A stretch of DNA of 64,000 nt from JACRCG01 sp964524835 (GCA_964524835.1 CAZGEG010000002.1:1-64000); one strand, 5' to 3'. Shown: positions 16,528 through 26,237, counted from the first letter of the stretch. Notes: generated from the sequence alone by a model not told the origin. Numbers and translations: made by a program.

Positions 16528-18684
16528 CTAAAAAAACAGGCTCTCCAGACCCAGCGTACGGCGCATGTCCCACAGATTCATGAACAGGGCGTCAAAGCGT
16601 TCATGCCGCACTTGCTCCTCTTCACGCTCCCAGAAAAAAAGATTCGCTGCGGGATACAGGTAACCAAACGGATACGCGGTCATACCGGTACGACGGCGTG
16701 CGACCAGATCCACCGGATAACGATAGATGCTTTCCTGGCGTTGGACCAGACTCTGGGCCTGCTGACGAACCAGTTGCGCCTTTTTAAGCAGCGGTTCCGA
16801 AACACGGGAATGATCTATCCCGCCTGCGTGCTCTCCGCGTTTAGCCAATAGTGCCCTCAAAGTCAATGCCCGGTGGCTCGCCCGCAGGGATGTCACCCTC
16901 AGGCCGCGCTCAAGTTCCACCAGCAGCCTGAACTGCGCCTCTCCGATCTTTCCCGCACCTCGCAGCTGTTCGATTCTCTTCCCCATCAGGTCCACAACCC
17001 CGCCGATTCGCATTGCATACTTCTCAAGATCGGCGATCGGACGAGTCAGCGCCAGTGAGACCTCAGGAAGTGACGCCTCATTCAGCAGCCACTCGTAGCG
17101 AAACTCCGGCTCCGGCTGAAACGGCTTGTCGAAGGGATGCGGCAACTCCGAGAAAGGGGTCAGAGCCGCCATGAAACGCAGCAGTTCCTTGTCTTTCAAA
17201 TACGTGTTCTGGAGGGTCAATGCCTGTACCATCAGCCGCTGCAGCTCTCGGTCGCTGTGCAGTTCCGCCAGACGCGACAGGGGGGATGTCGAACGGATTC
17301 TGCCATTGTCCTTCAGTTGCCACGACCAGCGGGCGATGCTCCAGTCGACCAGCCAATAGCCCCATTCCCAGCCGGACGAGAAGGTGAGGTGGCCGCTCAC
17401 GCCGAGACCTGCCATTGTCCCGATATCGCTCCAACGGGCGTCCAGGTAGGGAAAAAGCAGGAGCGGCACCGAAGAGTCGAAGCCTACCCAGTAGGACGAC
17501 TCGGGCCAGTACCAGGTTTCGCGGCGCTTGCTTTCGGCAATTGCGGCCTCAAGCATGAAGCGCTGGTTTTTGTTGCCGTACACCGGAGCCTTGGATTCCG
17601 AGGCTGAATAACACATGACGGTGTGGATCATGATGCCGCTGTTGGGGAGTTTGGGGCGACGCACCTTCGCGCCATCTTTTGAGCAGATGACATGGGTAGC
17701 GTACATCAGACGCGCCCCGTAGCGTTTTTCCACCTGCTGTTCAATGTGCATCTGCACATCAGGCAGCAGTTTGTCCAGAAAAGGCAGATGTTCACCAAGA
17801 GTTACATCAAGGCTTATGTAGTCCCATGGCACCTGAAACAGCCAGGCCAGCGTGTCATCGACCTGCTTTTGATATGACGGATAGGGTCTGAACAGGGTGA
17901 TGGCCTGAAAAGCCTGCTGCTGGATCATGGATAATGAAATCTCTACACCGCAGCGAATGCCGCGCCGGTGGGCATATTCCACGATACGACGGGCGTGGGC
18001 AGGCCATGTTTTTCGATCGACTTCACGCAGCAGAAAGAACTGGAAGGTATTCTGCCCGTTACGTGCCAGCCAGTCTATATAGGTCTTCACATCTTCGAAG
18101 GCGCCAGGATGAAGCGGTTTATGAAGTTGCTCCGTCAATTCGATCGGGTGCTGGGTGTGGAGGTGATATCCCCGCTTCTCAAAGCGGGGTATACCGGCAA
18201 ACGAGAAGCGGTCCGGGAGCGGCCACCGCTTCAGATTCGGCACAAAACTTTCACGGGGATGATAAAATCTGAAACCGAGTTTTTCCTGCGCCAGGCCGTA
18301 CAAACCGGCGGCTACCCCCTCCGGAGAGACGGCCTCCAACCTCAGTGTTACGGTGCCGCTCCGTTTTGTTGACTCCCAGCGATATGAAGCGTCCGGTACG
18401 GCCGTACAGAGATAGGGTCGTACTGATGGCCCCGGAATACATAGATTCCTGTTGGCGGTAACGTCCGGCAGCACGATGCGGACCTGACAGCTGCGGGCGT
18501 TGCGGATAACACGTGCGTGAGGGAGAGAGCGGCGCAGCAAGCATTCAGCATCATCAAGAGCAAGGGATGCAGCCGGATTTGAGAGCAGCTGCTGCGAAGC
18601 ATCCATTGAGATGGTCAGTGGAAGAGCCAGAGCGTCATATTCTGCGAATATATTTATCAGGGCGATCAGGATTAGCAGTCGCAT
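16528..18684 (-). CDS. secreted glycosidase-like protein of unknown specificity
   Basis: A 718-residue protein with an N-terminal signal peptide (MRLLILIALINIFAEYDALA). Residues around 115-150 (EGVAAGLYGLAQEKLGFRFY) resemble the small alpha/beta domain that precedes the TIM barrel in GH20/GH67/GH84-type enzymes, and the next part (RNGQNTFQFFLLRE; HRRGIRCGVEISLSM) reads like barrel strands and helices. I cannot name catalytic residues with confidence. The C-terminal 200 residues are helical. ATG 18684 is chosen because AAGGTGA lies nine bases upstream. It is transcribed divergently from the pseudokinase fusion gene. Confidence 0.7.
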   Translation of the reverse strand: MRLLILIALINIFAEYDALALPLTISMDASQQLLSNPAASLALDDAECLLRRSLPHARVIRNARSCQVRIVLPDVTANRNLCIPGPSVRPYLCTAVPDASYRWESTKRSGTVTLRLEAVSPEGVAAGLYGLAQEKLGFRFYHPRESFVPNLKRWPLPDRFSFAGIPRFEKRGYHLHTQHPIELTEQLHKPLHPGAFEDVKTYIDWLARNGQNTFQFFLLREVDRKTWPAHARRIVEYAHRRGIRCGVEISLSMIQQQAFQAITLFRPYPSYQKQVDDTLAWLFQVPWDYISLDVTLGEHLPFLDKLLPDVQMHIEQQVEKRYGARLMYATHVICSKDGAKVRRPKLPNSGIMIHTVMCYSASESKAPVYGNKNQRFMLEAAIAESKRRETWYWPESSYWVGFDSSVPLLLFPYLDARWSDIGTMAGLGVSGHLTFSSGWEWGYWLVDWSIARWSWQLKDNGRIRSTSPLSRLAELHSDRELQRLMVQALTLQNTYLKDKELLRFMAALTPFSELPHPFDKPFQPEPEFRYEWLLNEASLPEVSLALTRPIADLEKYAMRIGGVVDLMGKRIEQLRGAGKIGEAQFRLLVELERGLRVTSLRASHRALTLRALLAKRGEHAGGIDHSRVSEPLLKKAQLVRQQAQSLVQRQESIYRYPVDLVARRRTGMTAYPFGYLYPAANLFFWEREEEQVRHERFDALFMNLWDMRRTLGLESLFF

Positions 18685-18904
18685 GTAGATCATCACCTTT
18701 GAAATTTATGAATTATAACAGAGTATTTACAGGCGCAGTGTAGCGATTCAGAAACGTTTGAGTGACAACAAAGCCTGCCGCTTGTGCGTGATTTGCCGTT
18801 ACAAAATATTTCCAGTGTTGGCACCCCGATGTAACCTTGCATTTGCTATGTTTGCCACCAGGGAATTTCCCACATCTAAGACAGGGATCCGGCAAGGAAA
18901 AAAC

Positions 18905-21121
18905 ATGAATAACCTTATTGTGAACAAGTACCTGCTGAAAAATGAACTAGCCACTTTTGAAAATGGTACGGTTTTGTACCTTGCCGAAGAGATTTCTAAA
19001 GGCATTTCATACTTTATCAAGGCTTTCAAGGGGGGGCAGAACGGAGATGCAGCTAAACTGCGCGACAGCTTTTATACCGAAGCAAAAAACCTTGCCCATC
19101 TGAACCATGCCAATATTCTCCAAACCATCGATTTTTTCGAAGAAGATGGAGTCTTTTTTCTGGTACAGGAGCATTTTGGCGCGTTCCGGCTGGACGAAAT
19201 TATCAGCCATCATGGCGGCAACAAGGAGCTGCCGACACTGCACGTAATCAAGCAGGTGTTGAAGGCGCTCTCGTTTGCCCACAGTCGCGGGGTAATCCAT
19301 CGAGGAGTCAGTGCTGCAAACGTTTCTGTGGCCAAAAACGGCCTGGTCAAGCTGGATGGATTTGGAGCATCCAGTCATATGCCGACAGAAGCGGGGAGCA
19401 GCGCCAGCTTTTTTGCCGCAACAGGCTATATGAGCCCCGAGCAGATCGTGAACCCCAAGGCGATCGATAAGCGCTCTGACATCTATTCCGTCGGCATGCT
19501 GATGTATCAGATGCTGACCGGCGCACCACCCCGGGAAGCCGGCTCGACTATTATCCAGCTGATGCGACAGATGGAAGAGGAAATTTCCGACATCCGTGAA
19601 AAACTTCCCGAGCTTGATGAAGATCTTGCGGCAATAATTCACCGCGCCCTCTCGCGGTCGCCTGACCATCGGTTCCAGAACTGCGATGAATTCATTGCCG
19701 CCCTGGAGCGGTATCAGCACCGTGACAAGCTTGCTCGGGAGGCAGAGCAAAAGGTAGTTGAAGATAAGCTTCGGCGGCGGAAGTTTGCTCTCCGCGGTGC
19801 CTCTGCCGCCGCTGTATTGGCAATTCTGGTCTGGGGCGGCTGGTACCTGTTCTTTGCCGAGCGGATCGAAACTGTTCTCAGGCTGCAGGGGTCAAATACC
19901 ATCGGAGCCAAGCTTGCCCCGGCTCTGGTGGAAGAATTTCTGAAACGTAAAGGGGCTCATAAAACCCGGCGTGAACCGGGTGTTAAAGAAGAAGAGATCA
20001 GAATTGTCGGCAGTATGGGTGGCACCAGGGCATGGGCCGTTGAAATAAAGTCACATGGGTCCGGCACCGCATATGAAGGGCTTGAAAAATCGCTCTGTGA
20101 CATCGGCATGTCCTCACGCCCGATCAAGAAAGAGGAATCCGATAAGCTTGTCGCTCTGGGTGATTTAACCAGCTACGGGAGCGAACATGTCATCGGTCTT
20201 GATGGTCTGGCGGTGGTTGTGAACGTTGCCAACCCGCTCACAGCTGCAAGCAAGGAAACCGTTGCCCGCATGTTCGCCGGAGAAATAGCTGCATGGAAGG
20301 ACGTTGGCGGCAGCGACAAGGCGATAGGGCTGTATGCCCGCGATGACAAGTCGGGAACATTCGATACCTTCAAGAGCCTGGTTCTTGATAAGAAAAAACT
20401 GGGCACAGGTGCCAAACGGTATGAGGACAGCAACCAGCTCTCCTCCGATGTTGCCAATGATCCAAACGGGATCGGCTTCATCGGGCTGCCGTATATAAAA
20501 AGCTGCAAAGCACTGGCAATAGCGGCTAGCGAGGGCGGAGGGGCAATTTACCCGAATGCATTTACGGTAGCGCGGGAAGAGTATCCTCTCTCCCGACGCC
20601 TTTATATGTATATCCCGCCTAAAACAGCTAACCCGCTTGCCAGGGAATTCATGGAATTCGTGCTCTCTGACGAGGGACAGGAGATCGTGGAAAAGAGCAG
20701 TTTCGTTTCTCTTGCCGTACGGGCCGAAACACCGGTGCTGCCGGACAATACGCCGCCGGAATTTAAGAACATGGTGGACGGAGCGGAACGCCTGTCACTC
20801 TCCATCAGATTTCGACCCGATACAATCAGCTTCGATAATCGCTCCCGGCGCGATTTCGATCGCCTGATTCATTCCCTTGAGCGCAAGGAGTTACAAGGCC
20901 GCAAGGTAATGCTGTTCGGTTTCAGCGATCTGAGTGAAGGCAAAAAATCAAAAGAGACCGCCGAACAGTGGGCTAAGCTGGTGGCAGGTGAATTGACGTC
21001 GCGTGGCGTGAAGCCTGCTGTAACTATGGGGATGGGCACTGTCATGCCGCTTGCGGAAGGTGGTTCCAAAGACGGAAAGCTTCGCAACAACAGGGTCGAA
21101 GTATGGCTGTCCCGTCGATGA
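18905..21121 (+). CDS. pseudokinase - TM - PstS-like - OmpA-like fusion protein
   Basis: A 738-residue multidomain membrane protein. Residues 5-270 are a serine/threonine protein-kinase fold: Lys in FIKAF (K39), helix-C Glu (E59), YMSPEQ (175-180) and DKRSDIYSVG are kept. The catalytic Asp of HRD is Gly (HRG, 132-134), DFG reads GFG (152-154) and no glycine-rich loop is seen, so it should be a pseudokinase. One membrane helix (about 295-317) follows. Residues 326-605 match periplasmic phosphate-binding proteins (LQGSNTIG; DDKSGTFDTF; GIGFIGLPY). Residues 630-738 match an OmpA/MotB domain (FGFSD; NNRVEVWL), although the usual LSxxRA Arg appears to be Trp. ATG 18905 has AAGGA upstream. The layout suggests phosphate or cell-wall sensing passed to the cytoplasm; that is inference. 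Confidence 0.85.
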   Translation: MNNLIVNKYLLKNELATFENGTVLYLAEEISKGISYFIKAFKGGQNGDAAKLRDSFYTEAKNLAHLNHANILQTIDFFEEDGVFFLVQEHFGAFRLDEIISHHGGNKELPTLHVIKQVLKALSFAHSRGVIHRGVSAANVSVAKNGLVKLDGFGASSHMPTEAGSSASFFAATGYMSPEQIVNPKAIDKRSDIYSVGMLMYQMLTGAPPREAGSTIIQLMRQMEEEISDIREKLPELDEDLAAIIHRALSRSPDHRFQNCDEFIAALERYQHRDKLAREAEQKVVEDKLRRRKFALRGASAAAVLAILVWGGWYLFFAERIETVLRLQGSNTIGAKLAPALVEEFLKRKGAHKTRREPGVKEEEIRIVGSMGGTRAWAVEIKSHGSGTAYEGLEKSLCDIGMSSRPIKKEESDKLVALGDLTSYGSEHVIGLDGLAVVVNVANPLTAASKETVARMFAGEIAAWKDVGGSDKAIGLYARDDKSGTFDTFKSLVLDKKKLGTGAKRYEDSNQLSSDVANDPNGIGFIGLPYIKSCKALAIAASEGGGAIYPNAFTVAREEYPLSRRLYMYIPPKTANPLAREFMEFVLSDEGQEIVEKSSFVSLAVRAETPVLPDNTPPEFKNMVDGAERLSLSIRFRPDTISFDNRSRRDFDRLIHSLERKELQGRKVMLFGFSDLSEGKKSKETAEQWAKLVAGELTSRGVKPAVTMGMGTVMPLAEGGSKDGKLRNNRVEVWLSRR

Positions 21122-22083
21122 ATGTTCATGCATCTCCTACAGATGCACATATACCGGTTCATATCATGTCCATGACGACACTGGAACAGACACGCCAGGC
21201 CCTGGCAACTTATTTCATGTTTTCCACTGCGGATGGTAGTGATCTTCCGGACACTGTTATTCTGTCGATTCTTCTGGCCAAGAAGGAAGCTATTACACTG
21301 AATGACCAGCGCTTTGAGCGGCTCATGCTGGATGTCGGCACGTATTGCGATGAACGTCTTGATGATGCCAATGCCGCCGGTAAAACCGGCCGGAAGAACT
21401 TTCATCGCCTGGTTGATATACTCCACCGTATGGAGGAAGCCTCACGGCGCATCAGCAAAATGGTATTTTTTGCCCGTGGTATCCCCGACAGCGAGACCCT
21501 GAACGTGCTTTCGGCCAGCTGGAACGAACTGAATGCCATCAAAGCCGGGCTTTTCAGGGAATTATTGTTTGACGATCTCCTCACCAGCGACTTGCCCGGG
21601 CGGATGGGGCGCAAACGATTGACCAATCTTCTGGATGGTCTCGAATGCCTTTCGCAGGGTACGGGAACCATATCGGATATCCAGCAGAGACTGGAGAGGG
21701 TAGAGCGGGAAGAACATATCCTCGTCGCTGTTGTGACCAGCATACAGGAGGCAATCGGCAGCCGTTACGGGTGGCTGGCCGGTGACGGTGAACGGGATAC
21801 GATCAAGCGGATTGTATCGATAGAGTTGCGCCACAAGCGGCTCCTGAACGGAGATATCCCCGACAATCTTTTCGATGTCGGGCTGCGGCTCGCAAAGAGT
21901 TCGCTGATGTACATGAACACGCTGCTGCCAATTATTGTTGCGCAGGGCGACGCCGGATTGAGGGAGGAATTTATCAGGGATTCCGGGTTGGACAGGTTGC
22001 TCGTTGAAGAGTTGGAAGAATTCTGGTGTGCCCGCGAAAACATTGCGCCAAACAGACTGGACCCAATCCGAAGCAGGTCGTGA
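21118..22083 (+). CDS. helical partner protein coupled to the pseudokinase fusion
   Basis: About 321 residues, almost entirely alpha-helical by composition, soluble, with no motif I recognise. The proposed start ATG 21118 overlaps the upstream stop as ATGA, which implies translational coupling; alternative starts are 21103, 21166 and 21172 (the last two, MSMTTLEQ, would remove a poorly structured leader). Charged heptad-like stretches (HRMEEASRRISKMVFF; DIQQRLERVEREEH) suggest helix bundles or protein-protein contact. The coupling suggests that it acts on or with the cytoplasmic pseudokinase domain; nothing in its own sequence proves this. Confidence 0.78.
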   Translation: MNVHASPTDAHIPVHIMSMTTLEQTRQALATYFMFSTADGSDLPDTVILSILLAKKEAITLNDQRFERLMLDVGTYCDERLDDANAAGKTGRKNFHRLVDILHRMEEASRRISKMVFFARGIPDSETLNVLSASWNELNAIKAGLFRELLFDDLLTSDLPGRMGRKRLTNLLDGLECLSQGTGTISDIQQRLERVEREEHILVAVVTSIQEAIGSRYGWLAGDGERDTIKRIVSIELRHKRLLNGDIPDNLFDVGLRLAKSSLMYMNTLLPIIVAQGDAGLREEFIRDSGLDRLLVEELEEFWCARENIAPNRLDPIRSRS

Positions 22084-22241
22084 AGTTCCCTCCAATGTCC
22101 CCTGACTCAATTCAGATAGATACTGGTTACGAGACCGTCACACACAATTAAACAACATGGAACACCATCGTAACTTCCACTTTGCTACAATGACCTCGCT
22201 TTATCAGATCATATCGATCCACTCATAAAGGAGGGCATGAC

Positions 22242-22406
22242 ATGACATGTCCGAAGTGCAAGGCAAAAGTCGGAATCATGAATTCCGAGATCATACTGGA
22301 ACACGGCGCCGTCAACGGCTGCCGATGCATCATTTGCGGGTACTGGAAGTTTGATCATCCGGCACACCGCAAATCTGGCGCACATATCAATTACGCCAAA
22401 GCCTGA
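22242..22406 (+). CDS. 54-residue zinc-ribbon protein
   Basis: A very short gene with a near-perfect AAAGGAGGG (22227-22235) seven bases before ATG 22242. The product starts MTCPKCKAKVGIM and has a second pair CRCIICGYW, so four cysteines in CxxC / CxxC spacing can bind zinc, followed by a His-containing tail (HPAHRKSGAHI). I do not recognise a family; small zinc ribbons of this kind often bind nucleic acid or partner proteins. An earlier ATG at 22237 runs straight into a stop. Confidence 0.72.
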   Translation: MTCPKCKAKVGIMNSEIILEHGAVNGCRCIICGYWKFDHPAHRKSGAHINYAKA

Positions 22407-22507
22407 TATCAAGCCATGACAAGGTTCTGATCATCGAAGCCGACGATCGGGCGGAGTTGCAGGCAACACCTGCACATTTAAATTTGAATAAGGACAGATA
22501 GAAACCA

Positions 22508-24730
22508 ATGAAAATCAAAACAAGGCTCTACATCAGTTCCACCATCAGTATCCTTGGCATCATCGGCATTGCAGCTTTCAGTCTCATGACGATTCTGATG
22601 GTCAAGGAAAAAATAACCCTGTTGACCTCCCAGTCGACACCGCTTCAGGTCAAAACTGTCCAGTTCCAGCAGGCGGTAGAGAAACTGTCAGCCGACCTGC
22701 TCCAACTCGGACTGGCACACGATCCCCAGGATGTTAAGCTGGTGTCAGCGTCAATTACCCGCAGCCGGGAAAACCTTGAGCGGATAAATAGCGAGATTTC
22801 CAGCCTCAAGAGCACGTCAATGGACATCAAGATATTTTCCGAACTGCATGATCAGGTGTTGCGGGCAACCGACGAAAAATTCAAGAGCATGGCGGTATTC
22901 AAGGAAGAGGCAGCCAAGGTAAATGGAGCAATGTCCCGGGTGGACACATCGCTGGCCAGCTTGAAGGAAATAATTTCGGGTCTCGTAATCAGTGCTTCAC
23001 GTCGGGCAACGACTGCAGCCAAGACCCTGAACGAAACAATCAGCGACAAGAGTGCGGTGCCCGAGCTGTTGGCAAATGTACAAAACTTCCGCAATGAAGT
23101 TGATCACGACATCGAGTTGAACAAGAAGATCAATGCGATCAACGATACCGTGTATTTAATTGGAGTTGACGCCAAGCTGCTTGATGCCAAATCCCGTATG
23201 ATCATGCTGAGCGAAAATCCGGCGGAGCTGGACAAGGCAACGACAGAGGTACAGAAAATTCAGGCCCGCATTGTCCGCAACGTGTCGCTGGCCGGCAATG
23301 GAATTATGGAAATCAAGAGTTCCGGATTCGTTAAAGACGCGGTTGCCGCAATCGGCAGCGCGGTCGCCAGCGCCGGCAGTTCTGCCCGGACCATCAGCTC
23401 TTCGCAGCGCAAGGTGCTGGAAAACATGACACTGGTTGACAATTCCGTGAGGAAAGTGAAAGCGGTTGCCCTTGAGCAGGGGCAGAAGAGCGAAGCCAAT
23501 GTCCAATCCACAGCCCAGGAACAGCAGAAATTCGTGACTGTCGTCACCCAAAGGGTCGACCTGTTCAAGAAACTGCTGATTGGCATTTCTCTGGCCGTCA
23601 TTTTGCTGGTATTGCTACTGACGGTCACGACGACCGTCTGTATCGTCCGTTCGCTGGCACGCCTGAACGGTTCAATAGTGACTATTGCGGAAACCGGGGA
23701 TTTTACCCGGACCGCAGAGATCAAAAATGATGATGAATTTGCCGTAACAATCAATGCCTTTAACAAGCTGCTCGACTCATTTTCTAAAATACTCACCAAG
23801 GTGTCCGAATCATCCGGTAAGCTTACCGGTACGTCACAAGAACTGACCCGCACTGCGCAGGCCATACATACGACAACTCAGGAACAGTCAACCAATGTCG
23901 GCCAGGTCGCTGCTGCCGCGGTGGAAATGTCCCAGACCATCACAATGATTTCCCAGAATACCTCGCGAATCGCACAATCTGCCACCGATGCCCGCCAGCT
24001 GGCCGCTTCCGGTGCAGAGGTGGTGAGCCAGACCGGTCTGGAAGTACAGGAGATAGCCAAAGCGGTGCAAGAGTCCACCAGGGTTATGCAGACGCTTAAC
24101 GAACGTTCCCAGCAGGTTGGCGACATCGTCGATGTTATTATCGAGATTACCGACCAGACCAATCTTCTCGCCCTGAACGCCGCCATTGAAGCGGCCCGAG
24201 CAGGAGAACATGGCCGCGGTTTCGCCGTTGTGGCCGATGAGGTGCGCAAACTGGCCAACAGCACAGCCGAAGCAACCGTCGGCATCACCGAGCGGATTAA
24301 AGCGATCCAGAACGATGCCGGTCAGGCGGTGGTTGCCATGAACAAAAGCCTGGAGCGCGTCAAACTGGGTGTTGAACATGCGGGGCAGGCAGGGGACTCT
24401 TTACGCCAGATTGTCGATAGCGTGGCCTCTTTGCAGGGGATGGCCAGTGAGATTGCATCCGCTACGGTGGAACTTTCCTCCACAGCCGAACAGATCAGTA
24501 TCGATATTGTGGCGATCGAACATGTTTCGGAAGAAACCGTCAAGGCCGCTGCTGCAATAGCCGTAGAGTCAGATGCGCTGGCCGGTCTTTCTGTGGAACT
24601 GAAAGATGAGATCAGCCGGTTCACCCGGAACGGTCAGCAGAATGCTCGTGCCGTTACGGCTGTTTTTGTACCGCTAAACGAAGCCAACCGACTGACGTGG
24701 CTGACTCCGGGAGTCAAATATGCGGCGTGA
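22508..24730 (+). CDS. methyl-accepting chemotaxis protein
   Basis: A 740-residue chemoreceptor. A first membrane helix (about residues 9-31) and a second (about 355-378) enclose a long helical periplasmic sensor domain of some 320 residues. A HAMP domain follows, then the cytoplasmic signalling hairpin with its conserved tip (LLALNAAIEAARAGEHGRGF, about 557-576; VVADEVRKLA). The tip binds CheA and CheW; flanking Glu/Gln sites are methylated by CheR. The sensor is rich in Ala/Ser/Lys helices and has no recognisable Cache or heme motif, so its ligand is unknown. No C-terminal CheR-tethering pentapeptide is seen. No che genes lie beside it in the window. Confidence 0.95.
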   Translation: MKIKTRLYISSTISILGIIGIAAFSLMTILMVKEKITLLTSQSTPLQVKTVQFQQAVEKLSADLLQLGLAHDPQDVKLVSASITRSRENLERINSEISSLKSTSMDIKIFSELHDQVLRATDEKFKSMAVFKEEAAKVNGAMSRVDTSLASLKEIISGLVISASRRATTAAKTLNETISDKSAVPELLANVQNFRNEVDHDIELNKKINAINDTVYLIGVDAKLLDAKSRMIMLSENPAELDKATTEVQKIQARIVRNVSLAGNGIMEIKSSGFVKDAVAAIGSAVASAGSSARTISSSQRKVLENMTLVDNSVRKVKAVALEQGQKSEANVQSTAQEQQKFVTVVTQRVDLFKKLLIGISLAVILLVLLLTVTTTVCIVRSLARLNGSIVTIAETGDFTRTAEIKNDDEFAVTINAFNKLLDSFSKILTKVSESSGKLTGTSQELTRTAQAIHTTTQEQSTNVGQVAAAAVEMSQTITMISQNTSRIAQSATDARQLAASGAEVVSQTGLEVQEIAKAVQESTRVMQTLNERSQQVGDIVDVIIEITDQTNLLALNAAIEAARAGEHGRGFAVVADEVRKLANSTAEATVGITERIKAIQNDAGQAVVAMNKSLERVKLGVEHAGQAGDSLRQIVDSVASLQGMASEIASATVELSSTAEQISIDIVAIEHVSEETVKAAAAIAVESDALAGLSVELKDEISRFTRNGQQNARAVTAVFVPLNEANRLTWLTPGVKYAA

Positions 24731-24793
24731 TTTTCTGCGCCGTCACTTGTAACCGGACGCGTTTATGGTACGTTGGATACGGAGGGAAACGCC

Positions 24794-25000
24794 ATGAAAG
24801 GCTCCAAAGAAGCAACGTATGCAGAAATTGCGCGGAAGATGCGGGAAGTCCCGCTGGGCAGGCAAGGCTCAAGCTACGAATGGGAAGAACTCGTGGAAAA
24901 GATGTGTGCCTCGGATGATGCCGATCTGCAAAATATCGGGAACAAGGAACATGACGCCCTGAAAAAGACACAGTCAAAACTCAAAGAGAAACAGGAATAA
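24794..25000 (+). CDS. small hypothetical protein
   Basis: A 68-residue acidic and lysine-rich helical protein (MKGSKEATYAEIARKMREVP; ending KKTQSKLKEKQE). ATG 24794 is preceded by GGAGGG at good spacing; an in-frame start at 24773 lacks one. Its stop shares one base with the next start (TAATG), so it is translated together with the RMD1-like gene. I do not recognise the family. Confidence 0.65.
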   Translation: MKGSKEATYAEIARKMREVPLGRQGSSYEWEELVEKMCASDDADLQNIGNKEHDALKKTQSKLKEKQE

Positions 25001-25809
25001 TGGAACTTTTTACCTTTAAAGCATTTGCCTTCGGCGGTGAACTCGACCTGAACCGTCTGGCCGTCAAGCTCGGCATCACCCGAAAGTACCGCTGGGAAGA
25101 GCCGATGAAGCTCAATCCGGTGACGTTTGCGCTTGCCACAGGCAGCGATGAAGAGCGGGTTTATCTGTATTACTTCGGCGGAGTGGTATTTCTCAACTGC
25201 TCGGGCGATCTCATCGCCCGCTTCCTGGACAGCATCCCCCAGTATGCCGAGTCCCTGAAGGGGCAGATTCAGTTGCCGTATCGCGAGGAATACCGACTGG
25301 AGATCGATCCGGTACGTGAACCGGCAATCGCCAACGATTGCGCTGTCATGCCCCGCTACAACCTGGCCTTTCTGGATATCATCTGTTTTGTCATCGCTAA
25401 ATCGGTGGCGCTGGAACGAATCGAAGAGCGGATTGATGTGGTCTTCGACGAGGTAGAGGGGCTGATCGCCAATCTGGGCCGGGGCAAGCTTGAATTGCGA
25501 GACCGTGATATGGCCCGGCTGGCCTCATCGATCCTGAGCTTCAAATTCACGTCCATTGCCCATATCATGGTGCTGGACAAGCCGGACATTACCTGGAATA
25601 ACCCTGAGGCTGACCGCCTGTATACCACGATGGCGAGCCTGTTCGAACTCAGTCAGCGTTACCTGGAAATCAAACACAAATCCGAAACCCTGCTGGATAT
25701 GACCGACGTCTTTACCAGTCTCTCCCACGCCCGCCGCTCCGCCCGCCTTGAATGGATCATCATTGTCCTGATTGCCATTGAAATAGTGCTCTACGTCTGG
25801 AAACCGTAA
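25000..25809 (+). CDS. RMD1/DUF155-family membrane-anchored protein
   Basis: A 269-residue protein with the DUF155 pattern: an N-terminal beta-rich region (RVYLYYFGGVVFLNC), a central helical region (VIAKSVALERIEERIDVVFD) and a C-terminal helix pair ending in one membrane anchor (LEWIIIVLIAIEIVLYVW, about 250-267). Yeast and human relatives (Rmd1, RMND1) are mitochondrial inner-membrane proteins; bacterial roles are unknown. Preceded directly by a small coupled gene and followed after 14 bases by a CheY-like gene. Confidence 0.82.
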   Translation: MELFTFKAFAFGGELDLNRLAVKLGITRKYRWEEPMKLNPVTFALATGSDEERVYLYYFGGVVFLNCSGDLIARFLDSIPQYAESLKGQIQLPYREEYRLEIDPVREPAIANDCAVMPRYNLAFLDIICFVIAKSVALERIEERIDVVFDEVEGLIANLGRGKLELRDRDMARLASSILSFKFTSIAHIMVLDKPDITWNNPEADRLYTTMASLFELSQRYLEIKHKSETLLDMTDVFTSLSHARRSARLEWIIIVLIAIEIVLYVWKP

Positions 25810-25823
25810 GGGGTCGCTGAACC

Positions 25824-26216
25824 ATGACTGAAGCCTCAGTTCCCGTGCCGGGAGCTCCTACCATACTGCTTGTGGAAGACAATGAACTTGTCATGGAGTT
25901 GTCCCGGGAAGTCCTTGAAAACAGCGGGTACCGGGTCGAGACGACCTATTTGCCCCGTGTCGCCCTGGATCTCGTGGAGCAGGGGAATTTCCACGTCGAT
26001 CTTCTGGTTACGGATGTCGTCATGCCGCAGATGAATGGCCCGGAACTGTACCGCCGCATGCGGGAACTGCTCCCGGCGCTTCCGGTGCTGTACATGTCCG
26101 GTTACTCAGGCAAGGCAATACAAGAGCTTATGCATGGCGAGAAGGCTCATTTTCTCTCCAAGCCATTCATGCCTTCCAACCTTCTCGATCGAGTTGCACA
26201 TGTTCTGGCCGGGTAG
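25824..26216 (+). CDS. stand-alone response-regulator receiver (CheY-like)
   Basis: A 130-residue single receiver domain. Acidic pocket residues are in LLVEDNE, the phospho-acceptor Asp in LVTDVVMP (about D61), the switch Ser in MSGYS and the conserved Lys in LSKPF. There is no output domain. Single receivers in this kind of genome usually relay phosphate to motors or act as sinks; the cognate kinase is not identifiable here. It follows the RMD1-like gene closely. Confidence 0.93.
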   Translation: MTEASVPVPGAPTILLVEDNELVMELSREVLENSGYRVETTYLPRVALDLVEQGNFHVDLLVTDVVMPQMNGPELYRRMRELLPALPVLYMSGYSGKAIQELMHGEKAHFLSKPFMPSNLLDRVAHVLAG

Positions 26217-26237
26217 TGCAAACTGCCGATATGGTTG

